Of a DNA stretch of 64,000 nucleotides, positions 45,040-57,578 are shown one piece after another; position 1 is the stretch's first letter; the number at the start of each line of letters is the position of its first letter. The stretch is taken from the NCBI GenBank assembly GCA_029582155.1, contig CM055901.1, positions 50,349,206-50,413,205 on the forward strand, read 5' to 3'. The translations under genes were made by a program, and so were the position numbers. This stretch comes from Panopea generosa (Eukaryota > Mollusca > Bivalvia > Adapedonta > Hiatellidae). Below the pieces are notes generated by a model that was given only the letters and a program-made list of their open reading frames with translations, searched no databases and was not told the origin of the DNA.

Positions 45040-46332
45040 ACAAGAAATGTCACTGGTAAGTGTCGCATGCCCCACAAATGGTCTGTGAAAATGACAATAA
45101 ATGTTATAATAGGTAGCGATGTATCCATGAATATCAAGAGTAATGGACAGATGTTTCAGACTAGAAACAATTTCATGTTGTTTTTTTTACATTAACATGT
45201 GACCTTGACCTTTGGGTAACCTTGACCTTGATATCTGATGTAAAGGCCTGGGTATTTCTACAGGTAAATGCAGGTGACAAATCAACATGACATGCTGATC
45301 ACTTGTGTCAAGCTATTTTAAAAGCCATCCATGAAAGACAAAGTTACAAACCAGGCATGAAATATCAAACAAACTGAAAGTGTGACCTTGAGGTAAAGTT
45401 CTTGGTCTTAACGTGTCATGTTGATCAATTGATAAATTGAGCCAAGTGTTTTCAAAATTCATCCATGAATGATAAAACTACAGGACAGACTTGAAATCTC
45501 AAACAAACTCAAAATGTTGTCATACAAAATCAAAGTGTTACCTTGACCTTTGAGGTATGGATCTAGGTCTTACCTATGACATGTCGTCATGTCATCTTGA
45601 TCAATTGAACCAAGTTACAGACCAGACATGCAATATCAAACAAATTGAAAGTGTGACCTTGAGTTTTGAGGAAAGATACTGGGTCTTTCATGCGACACTT
45701 AATTATGTCATGTTGATCAACTGAGCCAACTATTTTTGAAACTTATCCATAGGTGATAAAGTTATAGACTGGACACGAAATCTCAAACAGACTGAAAGTG
45801 TTGTCAAACAAAATTAAATTGTTATCTTGACCTTTGAAATGGGATCTTGGTGTTAAATGCGACACATCGTCATGTTATGTTGATCATTTAAAGCAATTAT
45901 TTATAAAATCCATCTATACATGACAAAATTACAGGCTGGACACGAAATCTCACACAGAATCAAAGCGTTGTCAAACAAATTCAAACTGTGACCTTGACCT
46001 ATGAGGTATAGGTGTGGGTCTTATATGTGACATGTCATTATGTCATGTTGATGAAAAAAGTGTTTTTGAAATTTACCCATAGGTTATAAAGTTACAGAAC
46101 GGACAAAATCTCAATCAGACTTATGAAAGTGTCAACAAAGAAAGTTGAATTGTGACCTTGACCTTTGAAGTGGGAGTCTGGGTGTAATGCGCGACACATC
46201 GTCATGTTATGTTGATCATTAAAATAAGGAAAATGCATTTTTAAAGACGAAGAAACAAGGACTATTTATAACCGCCATTATGCGACTATCCAAAGCTCAC
46301 CTGTGAGCCTTCAGCTCAGGTGAGCTAAAAAA
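45040..46332 (+). repeat. Long dispersed repeat with 'gaccttgacctttga' units
   Basis: Starts caagaaatgtcactggtaag and ends ctcacctgtgagccttcag + ctcaggtgagct, a hairpin like that of 2661-3500. The interior has 5-6 diverged ~200-240-bp units with tgaccttgacctttgagg, ggtcttacatgtgaca-like and catgttgatca words. Typical of bivalve repeats (recollection). Non-coding. Confidence 0.75.
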
Positions 46333-46417
46333 GAAAAGACTGTTATTCTAGTTTTGGATTAAATGTTTTCAAGATGTCTTCATTTAATGCTATTTGACTT
46401 CGTTGAATATGATCAAC

Positions 46418-46830
46418 CCAAAGTCTCACAGTTAAAAACTCCCACAATGCATCACTACCTTCACTGTTTTAAATGATAAAGTCCCCCACTGCATCACTAC
46501 CACCATTGTTTTTAAATGACAAAGTCTCACAGTTACAAAGTCCCACAATGCATCACTACCTTCATTGTTTTAAATAACAAAGTCCCACAATGCATCACTA
46601 ACTTCATTGTTTTAAATTACAATGCATAACTACCACAATTAATTTAAATTACAAAGTCCCACATTACATCAGTACCACCATTATTTTAAATTACAAAGCC
46701 CCACGGTATATCACTTCCTTCATTGTTTTATATTAGAAAATCCCACACTGCACCGGTACCACCATTATTTTGAATTACAAAGCCCAACAGTGCATAACAA
46801 CATTACAAAGTCCCACAATGCATCATCATA
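46418..46830. repeat. Degenerate ~40-60-bp tandem repeat
   Basis: aaagtcccacaatgcatcac and taccttcattgttttaaat alternate, with catcactac at 46449, 46490 and 46550 and decayed copies onward. Period varies by loss or gain of a tctcacagttac segment. Confidence 0.85.
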
Positions 46831-47484
46831 ATTGTAAATCAAATATGCATCTGAGTGGGCAATGCTTTCTGACATTTCCATGTATATATATAATGCTGCC
46901 AGTAATATGCCACATTGCCATGGTAACTTAGTACCTATAAATGTTTAATGAAAAGAACCTGATTTTAATCAGCCTATGTTATTCACTGCAATTATTGTTA
47001 AGGTTCTGTCAGGAGAGTTGATTTGTTTCATGTTTCCTTAAACTGAGATAACCTTTTAGCAGCAGAAGTTATTGAGTATCATTGGCAATGGGGAAAAATC
47101 AGAAAAAGGTGAGACCAATAATGATATGGTCAAATTCCATCCAAATTGATTCCTCAGTTCTGAATGGCTTTTAATGAGATAGCTTACAAAATATTAAGGA
47201 TGAAACACTGTCTCTGAATGAGCCACCCTGGATGTGTTTAAGTACTCAAACACCTAAACTTTAGATTGGATAGTTCCAAAAATCGTAAGACGATAAATTA
47301 TTCACCAACAAAAAAAAATTGTTGGAATTTGGTAGAATTCAATATAAGAAAATAATTTTCTAAAATATATATTTTTGAGAGGACAAAATGGAAAATAAAA
47401 ATGTTTGCATTTAGAAAGTTTGCAAATACCACATAAGGATTATACCATGTTAAAAGCTTTGTGACTACAAGTAGGTCATACTAA
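46831..47484. other. AT-rich DNA, nothing recognised
   Basis: No frame, array or SINE core seen. Confidence 0.5.
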
Positions 47485-47745
47485 ATCAAAAACAAGTCTG
47501 CAGCTTTTATTAATCATAAGTTTAGTGAATAGAGACACAGTGTCTTTAGTAACCATGTGCTTTGTGAATACAGATCTTTAGTAATCATAAGCTTTGAGAA
47601 TACAGACACAGTGACTTTAGTAATCATGAGTGTTGTAAATATAGACACAGTGTCTTTAATAATCAAAAGTTTGTGAATACAGAAATAGTGTCTTTATTAA
47701 CCATAAGCTTTCTGAAAAAGGCAGTGTCTTTATTAATCATAGTAA
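47485..47745. repeat. Degenerate tandem repeat, ~55 bp
   Basis: agtgtctttagtaaccat, gctttgtgaatacag and agacacagtg recur five to six times with losses. Confidence 0.75.
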
Positions 47746-47766
47746 AATGGATGTTTTGTGAATACA

Positions 47767-47990
47767 GGTCCAAGACATTAAATAATCAGTGAAAACATGT
47801 TCAATCAAGCCATTAAAAGGTCCAAGACATTGAAATAATCAGTGAAAACATGTTCAATCAAGCCATTAAAAGGTCCAAGACATTGAAATAATCAGTGAAA
47901 ACATGTTCAATCAAGCCATTAAATAATCAATGAATACAGGTCCAAGACATTAAATAGTCAAAGAATACAGGTCCAAGCCATTAAATAGTC
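47767..47990. repeat. 52-53-bp tandem repeat, 3 close copies
   Basis: ggtccaagacattgaaataa starts at 47767, 47819 and 47872, with decayed short copies (ggtccaagacattaaatagt) to ~47990. Confidence 0.9.
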
Positions 47991-48212
47991 AGTAACCATA
48001 TGAATATCAGCTCAGGGATTTACAGTAAACTTTGCAAATACAGGTCTCAGTTTTATAATAGTCGAGGGCTTTAAGAAATGAGCAGTTATATGAATAAATA
48101 GTCTCCATGGCAAGGTTTCGTAATGGCAGAGCTTAAAGCAAGAAATATGTCCTAAAACTTCATCACATGACTTGATGATGCAGCTGTGCGATAAACCTAT
48201 TACATATTTTTG

Positions 48213-48270
48213 ATATCAACACTTAGTGCAATATCAACACTTAGTGCAATATCAACACTTAGTGCAATAT
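48213..48270. repeat. 18-bp tandem repeat, 3 copies
   Basis: atcaacacttagtgcaat at 48215, 48233 and 48251, identical copies. Confidence 0.95.
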
Positions 48271-49008
48271 AACCACTGATTCAGCGTCCAGTGTTTTCTT
48301 ATTGCTCCATTCTCATACATAAAATGCTGAGTTACTTTATGTTTATTTATCATGTTAATATTATGTTATTTTGAGAAAATATGTCAAATGGTGAAACCAA
48401 TATATGCAAAATTATATTTGATATAGAATCTTTGAAAAAAACACTTTTCTCTTGTTCTTAACCTGAAAAATAAATGATATAGGTTCCATTATGTAATAAA
48501 AGGAATCTTATATTCATGCTCATTTACGATTTAATTTATTAAACTGTTCGTAAAAATTATTATGCTTGACAAGAGCTTCCTATAATATATTTTTGTCAAC
48601 TTGTTTAATAAATACAATAATAAATGAATGCTTATGTAAGATGAAAATACTTTTGATTTGAAAATGTGCGTTTTTTTCTCTTAATTAATATTTTCAAATG
48701 AATTGTTACTGAAAGGTTAAATTGATTTTGTTTTAGCTTAAAAGTTTAAAACTCCCACAAACTCTTTGATGGATTTAAATCCAAGTTAATTTTAATAGCG
48801 GTTTACTGACAGCAAAATTTTAACACCATGAATGTTATCAAGAAAACATATGCTTCATGTTCAGCTCCGTGTAAACTATATACATAGCATAGCCAAACAA
48901 TAAAAAAACATGGAGTATTAATATATGAACTATTTCGCACATATTTTATGACTCAAGCTGAATTGTGAGTTAATATAAAACACTCTCTGTTTTTAATATG
49001 AATTGAGT
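48271..49008. other. AT-rich DNA, nothing recognised
   Basis: No supported features. Confidence 0.5.
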
Positions 49009-49009
49009 T

Positions 49010-49195
49010 TATTTCCACTTTCAACCCAATATGTTATGATATCCAGTTTTATTGATGGAGGATAACTCCTTCTGTAAGTTTTCAGATAAATGTTTTGAAC
49101 AAAGCTTGGCTCTAACCAACAACCTCAGTGATGAGGGGTAAGTGAACCTGAGACCGTTCCATGGGCCTTACAACCCGCCCTGGTGGACCCCATAT
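49010..49195 (-). mobile_element. SINE-B, diverged copy
   Basis: Read on plus: ttatttccactttcaaccc, atatccagttttattgatgg, ccttctgtaagttttcagat, caacaacctcagtgatgagg and gggcc...ccctggtggaccc. All segments of SINE-B are present in order. It ends ~30 bp before the 77-bp array. Confidence 0.65.
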
Positions 49196-49222
49196 GATAT
49201 GTTGTTGATGTGGTATCATTTA

Positions 49223-52200
49223 GAACTGGAGGTGCCAGTGGTAGGGGATGTGTGAGATTAAGACAATACCCAGTGGTGGGAGTCAGTGTGAGTCAGCAAG
49301 AACTGGAGGTGCCAGTGGTAGGGGATGTGTGAGATTAAGACAATACCCAGTGGTGGGAGTCAGTGTGAGTCAGCAAGAACTGGAGGTGCCAGTGGTAGGG
49401 GATGTGTGAGATTAAGACAATACCCAGTGGTGGGAGTCAGTGTGAGTCAGCAAGAACTGGAGGTGCCAGTGGTAGGGGATGTGTGAGATTAAGACAATAC
49501 CCAGTGGTGGGAGTCAGTGTGAGTCAGCAAGAACTGGAGGTGCCAGTGGTAGGGGATGTGTGAGATTAAGACAATACCCAGTGGTGGGAGTCAGTGTGAG
49601 TCAGCAAGAACTGGAGGTGCCAGCGGTAGAGGATGTCTGAGATTAAGACAATACCCAGTGGTGGGAGTCAGTGTGAGTCAGCAAGAACTGGAGGTGCCAG
49701 TGGTAGGGGATGTCTGAGATTAAGACAATACCCAGTGGTGGGAGTCAGTGTGAGTCAGCAAGAACTGGAGGTGCCAGCGGTAGAGGATGTCTGAGATTAA
49801 GACAATACCCAGTGGTGGGAGTCAGTGTGAGTCAGCAAGAACTGGAGGTGCCAGTAGTAGGGGATGTGTGAGATTAAGACAATACCCAGTGGTGGGAGTC
49901 AGTGTGAGTCAGCAAGAACTGGAGGTGCCAGTGGTAGGGGATGTGTAAGATTAAGACAATACCCAGTGGTTGGAGTCAGTGCGAGTCAGCAAGAACTGGA
50001 GCTGCCAGCGGTAGGGGATGTCTGAGATTAAGACAATACCCAGTGGTGGGAGTCAGTGTGAGTCATCAAGAACTGGAGGTGCCAGCGGTAGAGGATGTCT
50101 GAGATTAAGACAATACCCAGTGGTGGGAGTCAGTGTGAGTCAGCAAGAACTGGAGGTGCCAGTGGTAGGGGATGTGTGAGATTAAGACAATACCCAGTGG
50201 TGGGAGTCAGTGTGAGTCAGCAAGAACTGGAGGTGCCAGCGGTAGAGGATGTCTGAGATTAAGACAATACCCAGTGGTGGGAGTCAGTGTGAGTCAGCAA
50301 GAACTGGAGGTGCCAGTGGTAGGGGATGTGTGAGATTAAGACAATACCCAGTGGTGGGAGTCAGTGTGAGTCAGCAAGAACTGGAGGTGTCAGCGGTAGA
50401 GGATGTCTGAGATTAAGACAATACCCAGTGGTGGGAGTCAGTGTGAGTCAGCAAGAACTGGAGGTGCCAGTAGTAGGGGATGTGTGAGATTAAGACAATA
50501 CCCAGTGGTGGGAGTCAGTGTGAGTCAGCAAGAACTGGAGGTGCCAGTGGTAGGGGATGTGTGAGATTAAGACAATACCCAGTGGTGGGAGTCAGTGCGA
50601 GTCAGCAAGAACTGGAGCTGCCAGCAGTAGGGGATGTCTGAGATTAAGACAATACCCAGTGGTGGGAGTCAGTGTGAGTCATCAAGAACTGGAGGTGCCA
50701 GCGGTAGGGGATGTCTGAGATTAAGACAATACCCAGTGGTGGGAGTCAGTGTGAGTCAGCAAGAACTGGAGCTGCCAGCGGTAGGGGATGTCTGAGATTA
50801 AGACAATACCCAGTGGTGGGAGTCAGTGTGAGTCATCAAGAACTGGAGGTGCCAGCGGTAGAGGATGTCTGAGATTAAGACAATACCCAGTGGTGGGAGT
50901 CAGTGTGAGTCAGCAAGAACTGGAGGTGCCAGTGGTAGAGGATGTCTGAGATAAAGACAATACCCAGTGGTGGGAGTCAGTGCAAGTCAGCAAGAACTGG
51001 AAGTGCCAGCGGTAGAGGATGTCTGAGATTAAGACAATACCCAGTGGTGGGAGTCAGTGTGAGTCAGCAAGAACTGGAGGTGCCAGTGGTAGAGGATGTC
51101 TGAGATTAAGACAATACCCAGTGGTGGGAGTCAGTGTGAGTCATCAAGAACTGGAGGTGCCAGCGGTAGAGGATGTCTGAGATTAAGACAATACCCAGTG
51201 GTGGGAGTCAGTGTGAGTCAGCAAGAACTGGAGGTGCCAGTGGTAGGGGATGTCTGAGATTAAGACAATACCCAGTGGTGGGAGTCAGTGCGAGTCATCA
51301 AGAACTGGAGGTGCCAGCGGTAGAGGATGTCTGAGATTAAGACAATACCCAGTGGTGGGAGTCAGTGGGAGTCATAAAGAACTGGAAGTGCCAGCGGTAG
51401 AGGATGTCTTAGATTAAGACAATACCCAGTGGTGGGAGTCAGTGTGAGTCAGCAAGAACTGGAGGTGCCAGTGGTAGAGGATGTCTGAGATTAAGACAAT
51501 ACCCAGTGGTGGGAGTCAGTGTGAGTCAGCAAGAACTGGAGGTGCCAGTGGTAGAGGATGTCTGAGATTAAGACAATACCCAGTGGTGGGAGTCAGTGTG
51601 AGTCATCAAGAACTGGAGGTGCCAGCGGTAGAGGATGTCTGAGATTAAGACAATACCCAGTGGTGGGAGTCAGTGCGAGTCAGCAAGAACTGGAAGTGCC
51701 AGCGGTAGAGGATGTCTGAGATTAAGACAATACCCAGTGGTGGGAGTCAGTGCGAGTCAGCAAGAACTGGAGGTGCCAATGGTAGGGGATGTCTGAGATT
51801 AAGACAATACCCAGTGGTGGGAGTCAGTGCAAGTCAGCAAGAACTGGAGGTGCCAGCGGTAGGGGATGTCTGAGATTAAGACAAAACCCAGTGGTGGGAG
51901 TCATCAAGAACTGGAAGTGCCAGCGGTAGGGGATGTCTGAGATTAAGACAAAACCCAGTGGTGGGAGTCAGTGAGAGTCAGCAAGAACTAGAAGTGCCAG
52001 TGGTAGGGGATGTCTGAGATTAATACAATACCCAGTGGTGGGAGTCAGTGTGAGTCAGCAAGTACTGGAGGTGCCAGTGGTAGAGGATGTCTGAGATTAA
52101 GACAATACCCAGTGGTGGGAGACAGTGCAAGTCAGCAAGAACTGGAGGTGCCAGTGGTAGGGGATGTCTGAGATTAAGACAATACCCAGTGGTGGGAGTC

Positions 52201-52890
52201 ATCAAAAACTGGAAGTGCCAGCGGTAGGGGATGTCTGAGATTAAGACAAAACCCAGTGGTGGGAGTCAGTGAGAGTCAGCAAGAACTAGAAGTGCCAGTG
52301 GTAGGGGATGTCTGAGATTAATACAATACCCAGTGGTGGGAGTCAGTGTGAGTCAGCAAGTACTGGAGGTGCCAGTGGTAGACGATGTCTGAAATTAAGA
52401 CAATACCCAGTGGTGGGAGTCAGTGCAAGTCAGCAAGAACTGGAGGTGCCAGTGGTAGGGGATGTCTGAGATTAAGACAATACCCAGTGGTGGGAGTCAA
52501 CGCGAGTCAGCAAGAACTGGAGGTGCCAGTGGTAGGGGATGTCTGAGATTAAGACAATACCTAGTGGTGGGAGTCAGTGCAAGTCAGCAAGAGCTGGAGG
52601 TGCCAGCAGTAGAGGATGTCTGAGATAAAGACAATACCCATTGGTGGGAGTCAGTGGGAGTCATAAAGAACTGGAAGTGCCAGTGGTAGGGGATGTCTGA
52701 GATTAGGACAATACCCAGTGGTGGGAGTCAACGCGAGTCAGCAAGAACTGGAGGTGCCAGTGGTAGGGGATGTCTGAGATTAAGACAATACCCAGTGGTG
52801 GGAGTCAGTGGGAGTCAGCAAGAACTGGAGGTTCCAGTGGTAGAGGATGTTTGAGTTTAAGGCAATACCAAGTGGTGAGAGTCATCACGA
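49223..52890. repeat. 77-bp minisatellite, ~48 copies
   Basis: gaactggaggtgccagtggt starts at 49223, 49300, 49377 and so on every 77 bp. The remainder is aggggatgtgtgagattaag, acaatacccagtggtgggag, tcagtgtgagtcagcaa. Identity is mostly above 93%. Three main variants exist: 'aggggatgtgtg', 'agaggatgtctg' and 'aggggatgtctg'. The first five copies are the gtgtg type, and later parts are mixed. Some copies lack ~10 bp (ggagtcatcaagaactgg). The last copies (52820-52890) decay. The period is not divisible by three. Monomer openness gives the short minus frame 52205-52020. Confidence 0.97.
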
Positions 52891-52995
52891 GTCAGCATTG
52901 TCCTGATTGAGATATTAGGAAAATATCACGATCAGAACTTATATTTGTTCAGTTGTAATAATTATATGCTGGACGTCATTAGATGAAACTAATTT

Positions 52996-53180
52996 AGTTT
53001 AGCTCGATTGCGAAGTACATCGAAGCTTATATGAATAGCTCTTGAGTCCGTTTCCTGGGTAGAGCTAATACTGAGTGTTTTCTTTCTTAAGAGGCCGTCA
53101 GGCTGAATCTGTGATCAAACCTGTGACCTCTGGTGAAGAAAGTCAACAATCTCTCCACTGCACTACCACCCTGCTTCTTT
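52996..53180 (-). mobile_element. SINE-C copy with tRNA-like end
   Basis: On the minus strand: gggtggtagtgcagtggaga head, box-B-like aggtttgatcac, ctcagtattagctctaccca, ggaaacggactcaagagc, and an end in gcttcgatgtacttcgcaatc. The 3' region has a small stem (atcgaagc/gcttcgat-type). Matches 21752-21935. Confidence 0.65.
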
Positions 53181-54654
53181 AAGATGGACATTTTGGAAAC
53201 AAATCCAAGAGAATGTCTATTTGATATACTTTATGCCATATGTCGGTCATAGCAATGACTAAAAAATATATCAGCATATGCATGTTCATTAGTACATATA
53301 CTGGTACTTGGTATCATTTACAAGAAAAAAAAAACTATTAATTATTTTGATGTAAGTTTTGTATGCATACCATTTTATTAAACATTTATCATTACAAAAC
53401 AACTTCTCAAAATTCAGTTTAATATCAAGATGTGTGGACTGTTCTGAGTGCAAGGTTACATGGATAATCCAACATTTCCATCCATCTTTGTCAAATCTCC
53501 TTAAAATTAAAAAAAATAAATTACTACATTTTCTTTGTCTTAAGAGATCTAGTAGCCTGACCAATCCAAATATTAGACCTTAAATGCCATTCCAGCATGT
53601 TTACTAAAAGACACCATTGAGGTGGTCATGTTGCCATGGAAACAAATTTATCCCCATTGTTAAGGCAGAGCATCACATTGATTATAAAACTATATTTAAA
53701 CCTGTGTTGATTAAACACAGAAATAGGTAACAGAATATGGAGAGCTTTCCAAACCAGTGCCATTGACAGGAAGCATTTGCGAATACTCCATTTTGTTGCA
53801 TGTCATCTGCTCGTTATTTATTTAACTTCAAAAGATTTTACATGTATTAATGTCAGCCAAGTCAAATTGGGACACCTTTTTTTTCTCATTTGAAAATTGC
53901 GAATGTACTCGCAACACTGAATAAGATATCTTAATTTGATAATCCCCTATATAAACTGTATCTTATATGATGATCATTAAAATACAGATTCTTTTTCCTT
54001 GGAAGTTTGACGATTAGTCAGACCAATGTTGACTGTTTCGTTTTCTTGCAAGATTGCAGGTTTTAAAGATTTCATAAAAAATTATTTTGGATATACCAAG
54101 GAATTATATAGAGACGGAAAAGCAACTGATTGAGTTTTTGTGAACGCTTGCATATTCACGCAAAATCTCGCAATATCTCATTTTCAATTATCTTAACTTC
54201 CATTCATCTCAGACACACAAATCAAAATTCTTACATTGCAGACTGAAATAGTCATCAAACCAATACCTTTCCATAAATTTGTGTTAATAATTGTTGAAGT
54301 ACTTATGAAAATTTGTATATTATAACTAAAATAATGACAAATTACGATAATTTTTCCTTCAAACCTCAATATTTTTAATTAAAGATCATTTTATGTGATC
54401 GAAACATTATTGAACAAACATCTAAGTTTAAATACAACTTACAGTTGATATACAAGAAATCAGTTGCCTATGAATTATGAATGATAAATTTGCAAACTAC
54501 GAATCCTTCATTTGCTATTTCATCAACATTTAGTCAGGAGAAGTTTCCTATCCTTCTATACTAGTCCTTGGATATACTAATTGATTTTAATTCAAATAAC
54601 TAATACATACTTACACATCAGCTGAATATTATAAGTTTTATATTTATACAAAAA
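53181..54654. other. AT-rich DNA, nothing supported
   Basis: Overlapping frames at 53289-53564 (-) and 53359-53583 (+) lack motifs and splice context. Confidence 0.5.
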
Positions 54655-54828
54655 TCATCTCTCACCACTGATTCAAGTGGGAAAGTTATCAGTTACTTGC
54701 GGAGTTTGGGTGTGATCGAGTTCTGGTTAACTTTCCAGGTTCCCAGGAACCAGTGGTTATCTTAACTGATCATCTGTTAGCCCTCGATGGCATAAAAATT
54801 ATGCTAAATATTCATTCAATCATATTTA
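54655..54828 (+). mobile_element. SINE-A, 5' truncated
   Basis: Starts inside the core (ctctcaccactgattcaagt), then gttatcagttacttgcgga, gttctggttaactttccagg, actgatcatctgttagccct and gatggcataaaaattatgct, ending in a catt-rich tail. Very close to the 25.1-kb copy. Loss of the tRNA head is the usual result of incomplete reverse transcription. Confidence 0.85.
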
Positions 54829-55985
54829 CACAAATACATATATGTAAAAGAACAAAACACTATGGCAACAATGGTTAATAGTTTATATTATGTATAGCTG
54901 TTTCACTTTAGTTAGAATAACCTATCTGTTCTGAAATGTATTTATTCTTCAAATCTTTGACAATTTCATACACATACACTTTCAATTAACAATAAGCTAG
55001 ATTGATTATCCATTTCAACTTTAATAAGGCAACAAGACTAAATACAAATAATTAATCAATGTTTCCAAACAAAAATCTCACGAACAGATCAATCTTGATT
55101 TTTCCACCAAATTAACTTGATGAAGATGCGTCATTCCGAATGGAAAACAAAATAATCTAAAGTTATGTGACAGCTTGTTGAGGATTCATATTCATTGAAC
55201 ATCTGAAGACCATAATTAAACAAGGACTCAAAATACAACAATGTTTAATTCCACAGAAAAAAAACAACTAATTAACCCCCGGCAGATCTCTCACATAAAA
55301 TACATCTTAAAATAACTATTTTCAAAGCTAAATATTGTATAACCATTGCTCTTTTGCAAATTTATACAAAAATTTAATTTTTCTTCCCAATCTGACTTTT
55401 TTTTCTCCAAATGCTTCTTTGTTATAGAGCTTACTCCAGATGGAGCTGATCTGATTTATATTATTTGACTCACAACACTTTTTGCCATAGAGGTGCTATA
55501 TACATCATCAAACATAATCAACAAACATGCAACTTTTCCCAGAATGCATATCATCAATAATTAATTGTTCAGTATAAATTGAAAAACAATATTGATGAAA
55601 ATAAACGTACCTTATATAGAAAATATCCCTTATGGTTGTTAGTCTGCGAATTATCCAACAATGCTGTCTAGCTCGGTCAACAACAGATCCGCTGACTCAT
55701 AAGAAAATCTATAAATCCAAAATATCCAATAGTCTGCTCTAATATCCGTTATATATCACAGATATCTATATTTTTGTATTTCCGAGAAATTATTAAATTT
55801 ATTCCTAGACGTTGAATTACCTCAGCAAATAAACACTAAATATCTGTGGAATTAAAATTTTTGCTTTAAGGAATAGCTATGTATTAATCCAAAACAGTTG
55901 CACAGATATTTTTTATTCTCTAGAAAATTAGAAAAGATCCATAATAGCTTGTTAAATTGAGAACGACTACAGGAGCACATGTGTC
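54829..55985. other. AT-rich DNA, nothing supported
   Basis: A minus-strand donor-like ataag|gtacgt lies near 55611-55606 but no open frame precedes it; an untranslated exon is possible. Confidence 0.45.
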
Positions 55986-55989
55986 TAAA

Positions 55990-56215
55990 ATTGAAGCAAC
56001 ATCAGCACACGCATGAAGTAATATGTGTACCTCGCTAATTCCTCCAAACTGCCAAAACAATAGGTAGGAGGAGAGTGAACACGCTGGTGTACTCCAATCA
56101 GAGAGGAGGTGTCAGGAAAGGTCTCTCAGAGATTTGTTTCTACAAGTGTTAGTGAAGAGAAGATACAACTAAGGGGCTTACAGGTTCCCCTGCTGGTGCC
56201 CTACATGGAATAATT
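55990..56215 (-). promoter_or_regulatory. Possible minus-strand promoter / 5' UTR block
   Basis: A ~220-bp block stands out as GC-richer and non-repetitive. On the minus strand it has an inverted CCAAT box (ctgattggagtac, ~56102-56090), pyrimidine-rich stretches (cttctcttcac, cactctcctcctacc) and then gcgag|gtacac (~56033/56032), which could be a first-exon donor. No TATA box at a fixed distance and no ATG frame were found. Inference only. Confidence 0.2.
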
Positions 56216-56774
56216 GATATATTGATTATTTATAATCCATGGCACCAAAAAGTCTTTACATTTCTCCCAATACAGGAGGAATGGTAAAAGAATTGCAAGT
56301 TTGCATAATTTAGAAAGTTTCAAGTCCTGATAGAACTTAAATTCAGAACATTAGTAATTAAAAGGTACCTTGCAATGAGTTTTGCCATTTCTAAAGGTTA
56401 AATTTCCGCAAGTTTACAGACAAAAATTAAGCTTAACGGTGATACAATAGTAAAATCATGCATAAAAAGTGCATTAAGGAACATTTAAACAAAAATAAAC
56501 TTCCTCCAAATCAGCATATAGATTCCATTAGGATGCACTGCTGCTTATTAAAGTGGTATAAAACAAGAATTATTTTTGCATTTCCCCATGTGTACAGTAA
56601 ATTGGTATAGACTGATACATTTTAATTTACATATAACAGTTAAACAAAGATTTTTGACAACTTTATCACTGTTGCTTTTCGGTATATAAACACAAACTCA
56701 TTATTTGTTAACAGGCAAATCCTTGGCGAATAATGGTTCTTTTGTGTAAAGCACTCTCACTATTATCAAATTGT

Positions 56775-56945
56775 GTAAGTGGTCACCTCTTTTAAGCAGC
56801 CACTTGTCTTAAGCAGCCACATTTACTATTTCCCATTTCTATGCTTTCAGAGCAAATTAACCTATATTAAGCAAAAAACCTGTCTTAAAAGGCCACTTTT
56901 GTTAATTTCCTTATTTGGCTGCTTAAGACAGATTTGACTGTATTT
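56775..56945. repeat. Repeat with 'cttaagcagcc' units, MITE-like
   Basis: ttttaagcagccac, gtcttaagcagccac, gtcttaaaaggccac and, inverted, ggctgcttaagacag. The right border reverse complements to tacagtcaaatctgtcttaa, a border style I recall from elements common in invertebrate genomes. Confidence 0.55.
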
Positions 56946-56969
56946 AGAATATCTGTAAGGACTTTTTTT

Positions 56970-57195
56970 AAATGGGGTTTCATAACACCATTTTTAACAC
57001 ATTTCAGGTTATATAATTAGGCATATCCAATTTTAATGGTGGAGGAAGTCCGAGTAAAACTACTGTCCTTCCACAAGTAACTGGCAAACTTTCTCACATG
57101 AATTTTTGTTTAATGGGATTCAAACCTGTAACGACCTTAGCAGTGAGAGGTAAGTGACCTTAGACCTTCGACTGCATAGCCATTGAGGACCCTCT
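56970..57195 (-). mobile_element. SINE-B copy
   Basis: Read on plus: accatttttaacacatttca, ggcatatccaattttaatgg, ccttccacaagtaactggca, box-B-like ggattcaaacctg and the tRNA end gccattgaggaccc. Near full length with small deletions. Confidence 0.8.
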
Positions 57196-57202
57196 GTAAG
57201 GA

Positions 57203-57420
57203 ATTAAGTATTAATTAATTGCTAGATTATCATCCAAATTTTTCTTAAAAACGGGGAGGGTGGGAGGAATTTATTTTTTATTTTTAAAATTTTTGATGTT
57301 TTTTATAATAAAAAAATAAATTTAATTTTTTTTTTCATGAAAATAAAAAGGGTCAGGGCGGCATGAAAATTAGGGGGCCGGCGGGGATGATAATCTAGCA
57401 ATTAATTTATTATGGCCTAA
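57203..57420. mobile_element. MITE-2, longer copy
   Basis: Left end taattgctagattatcatc. The right end reverse complements to ttaggccataataaattaat + tgctagattatcatc. Interior shares gaaaataaaaagggtc and catgaaaattagggggcc with 31098-31255. The left arm contains an extra G-rich patch (aacggggagggtgggagg). Confidence 0.8.
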
Positions 57421-57578
57421 ACAAAGTACTTTTTTAACCTGTTACATCTCATTCAGATGGTAAAAAAGGACGACATTGGATCAGAATGGTTGACAATATG
57501 TGCATCTCTACTTCACATCAGTACTCTCCAGGAAGTTTCATCCAGTTTGGATGGAATTTAAAATCTGAGATTAAGAAA

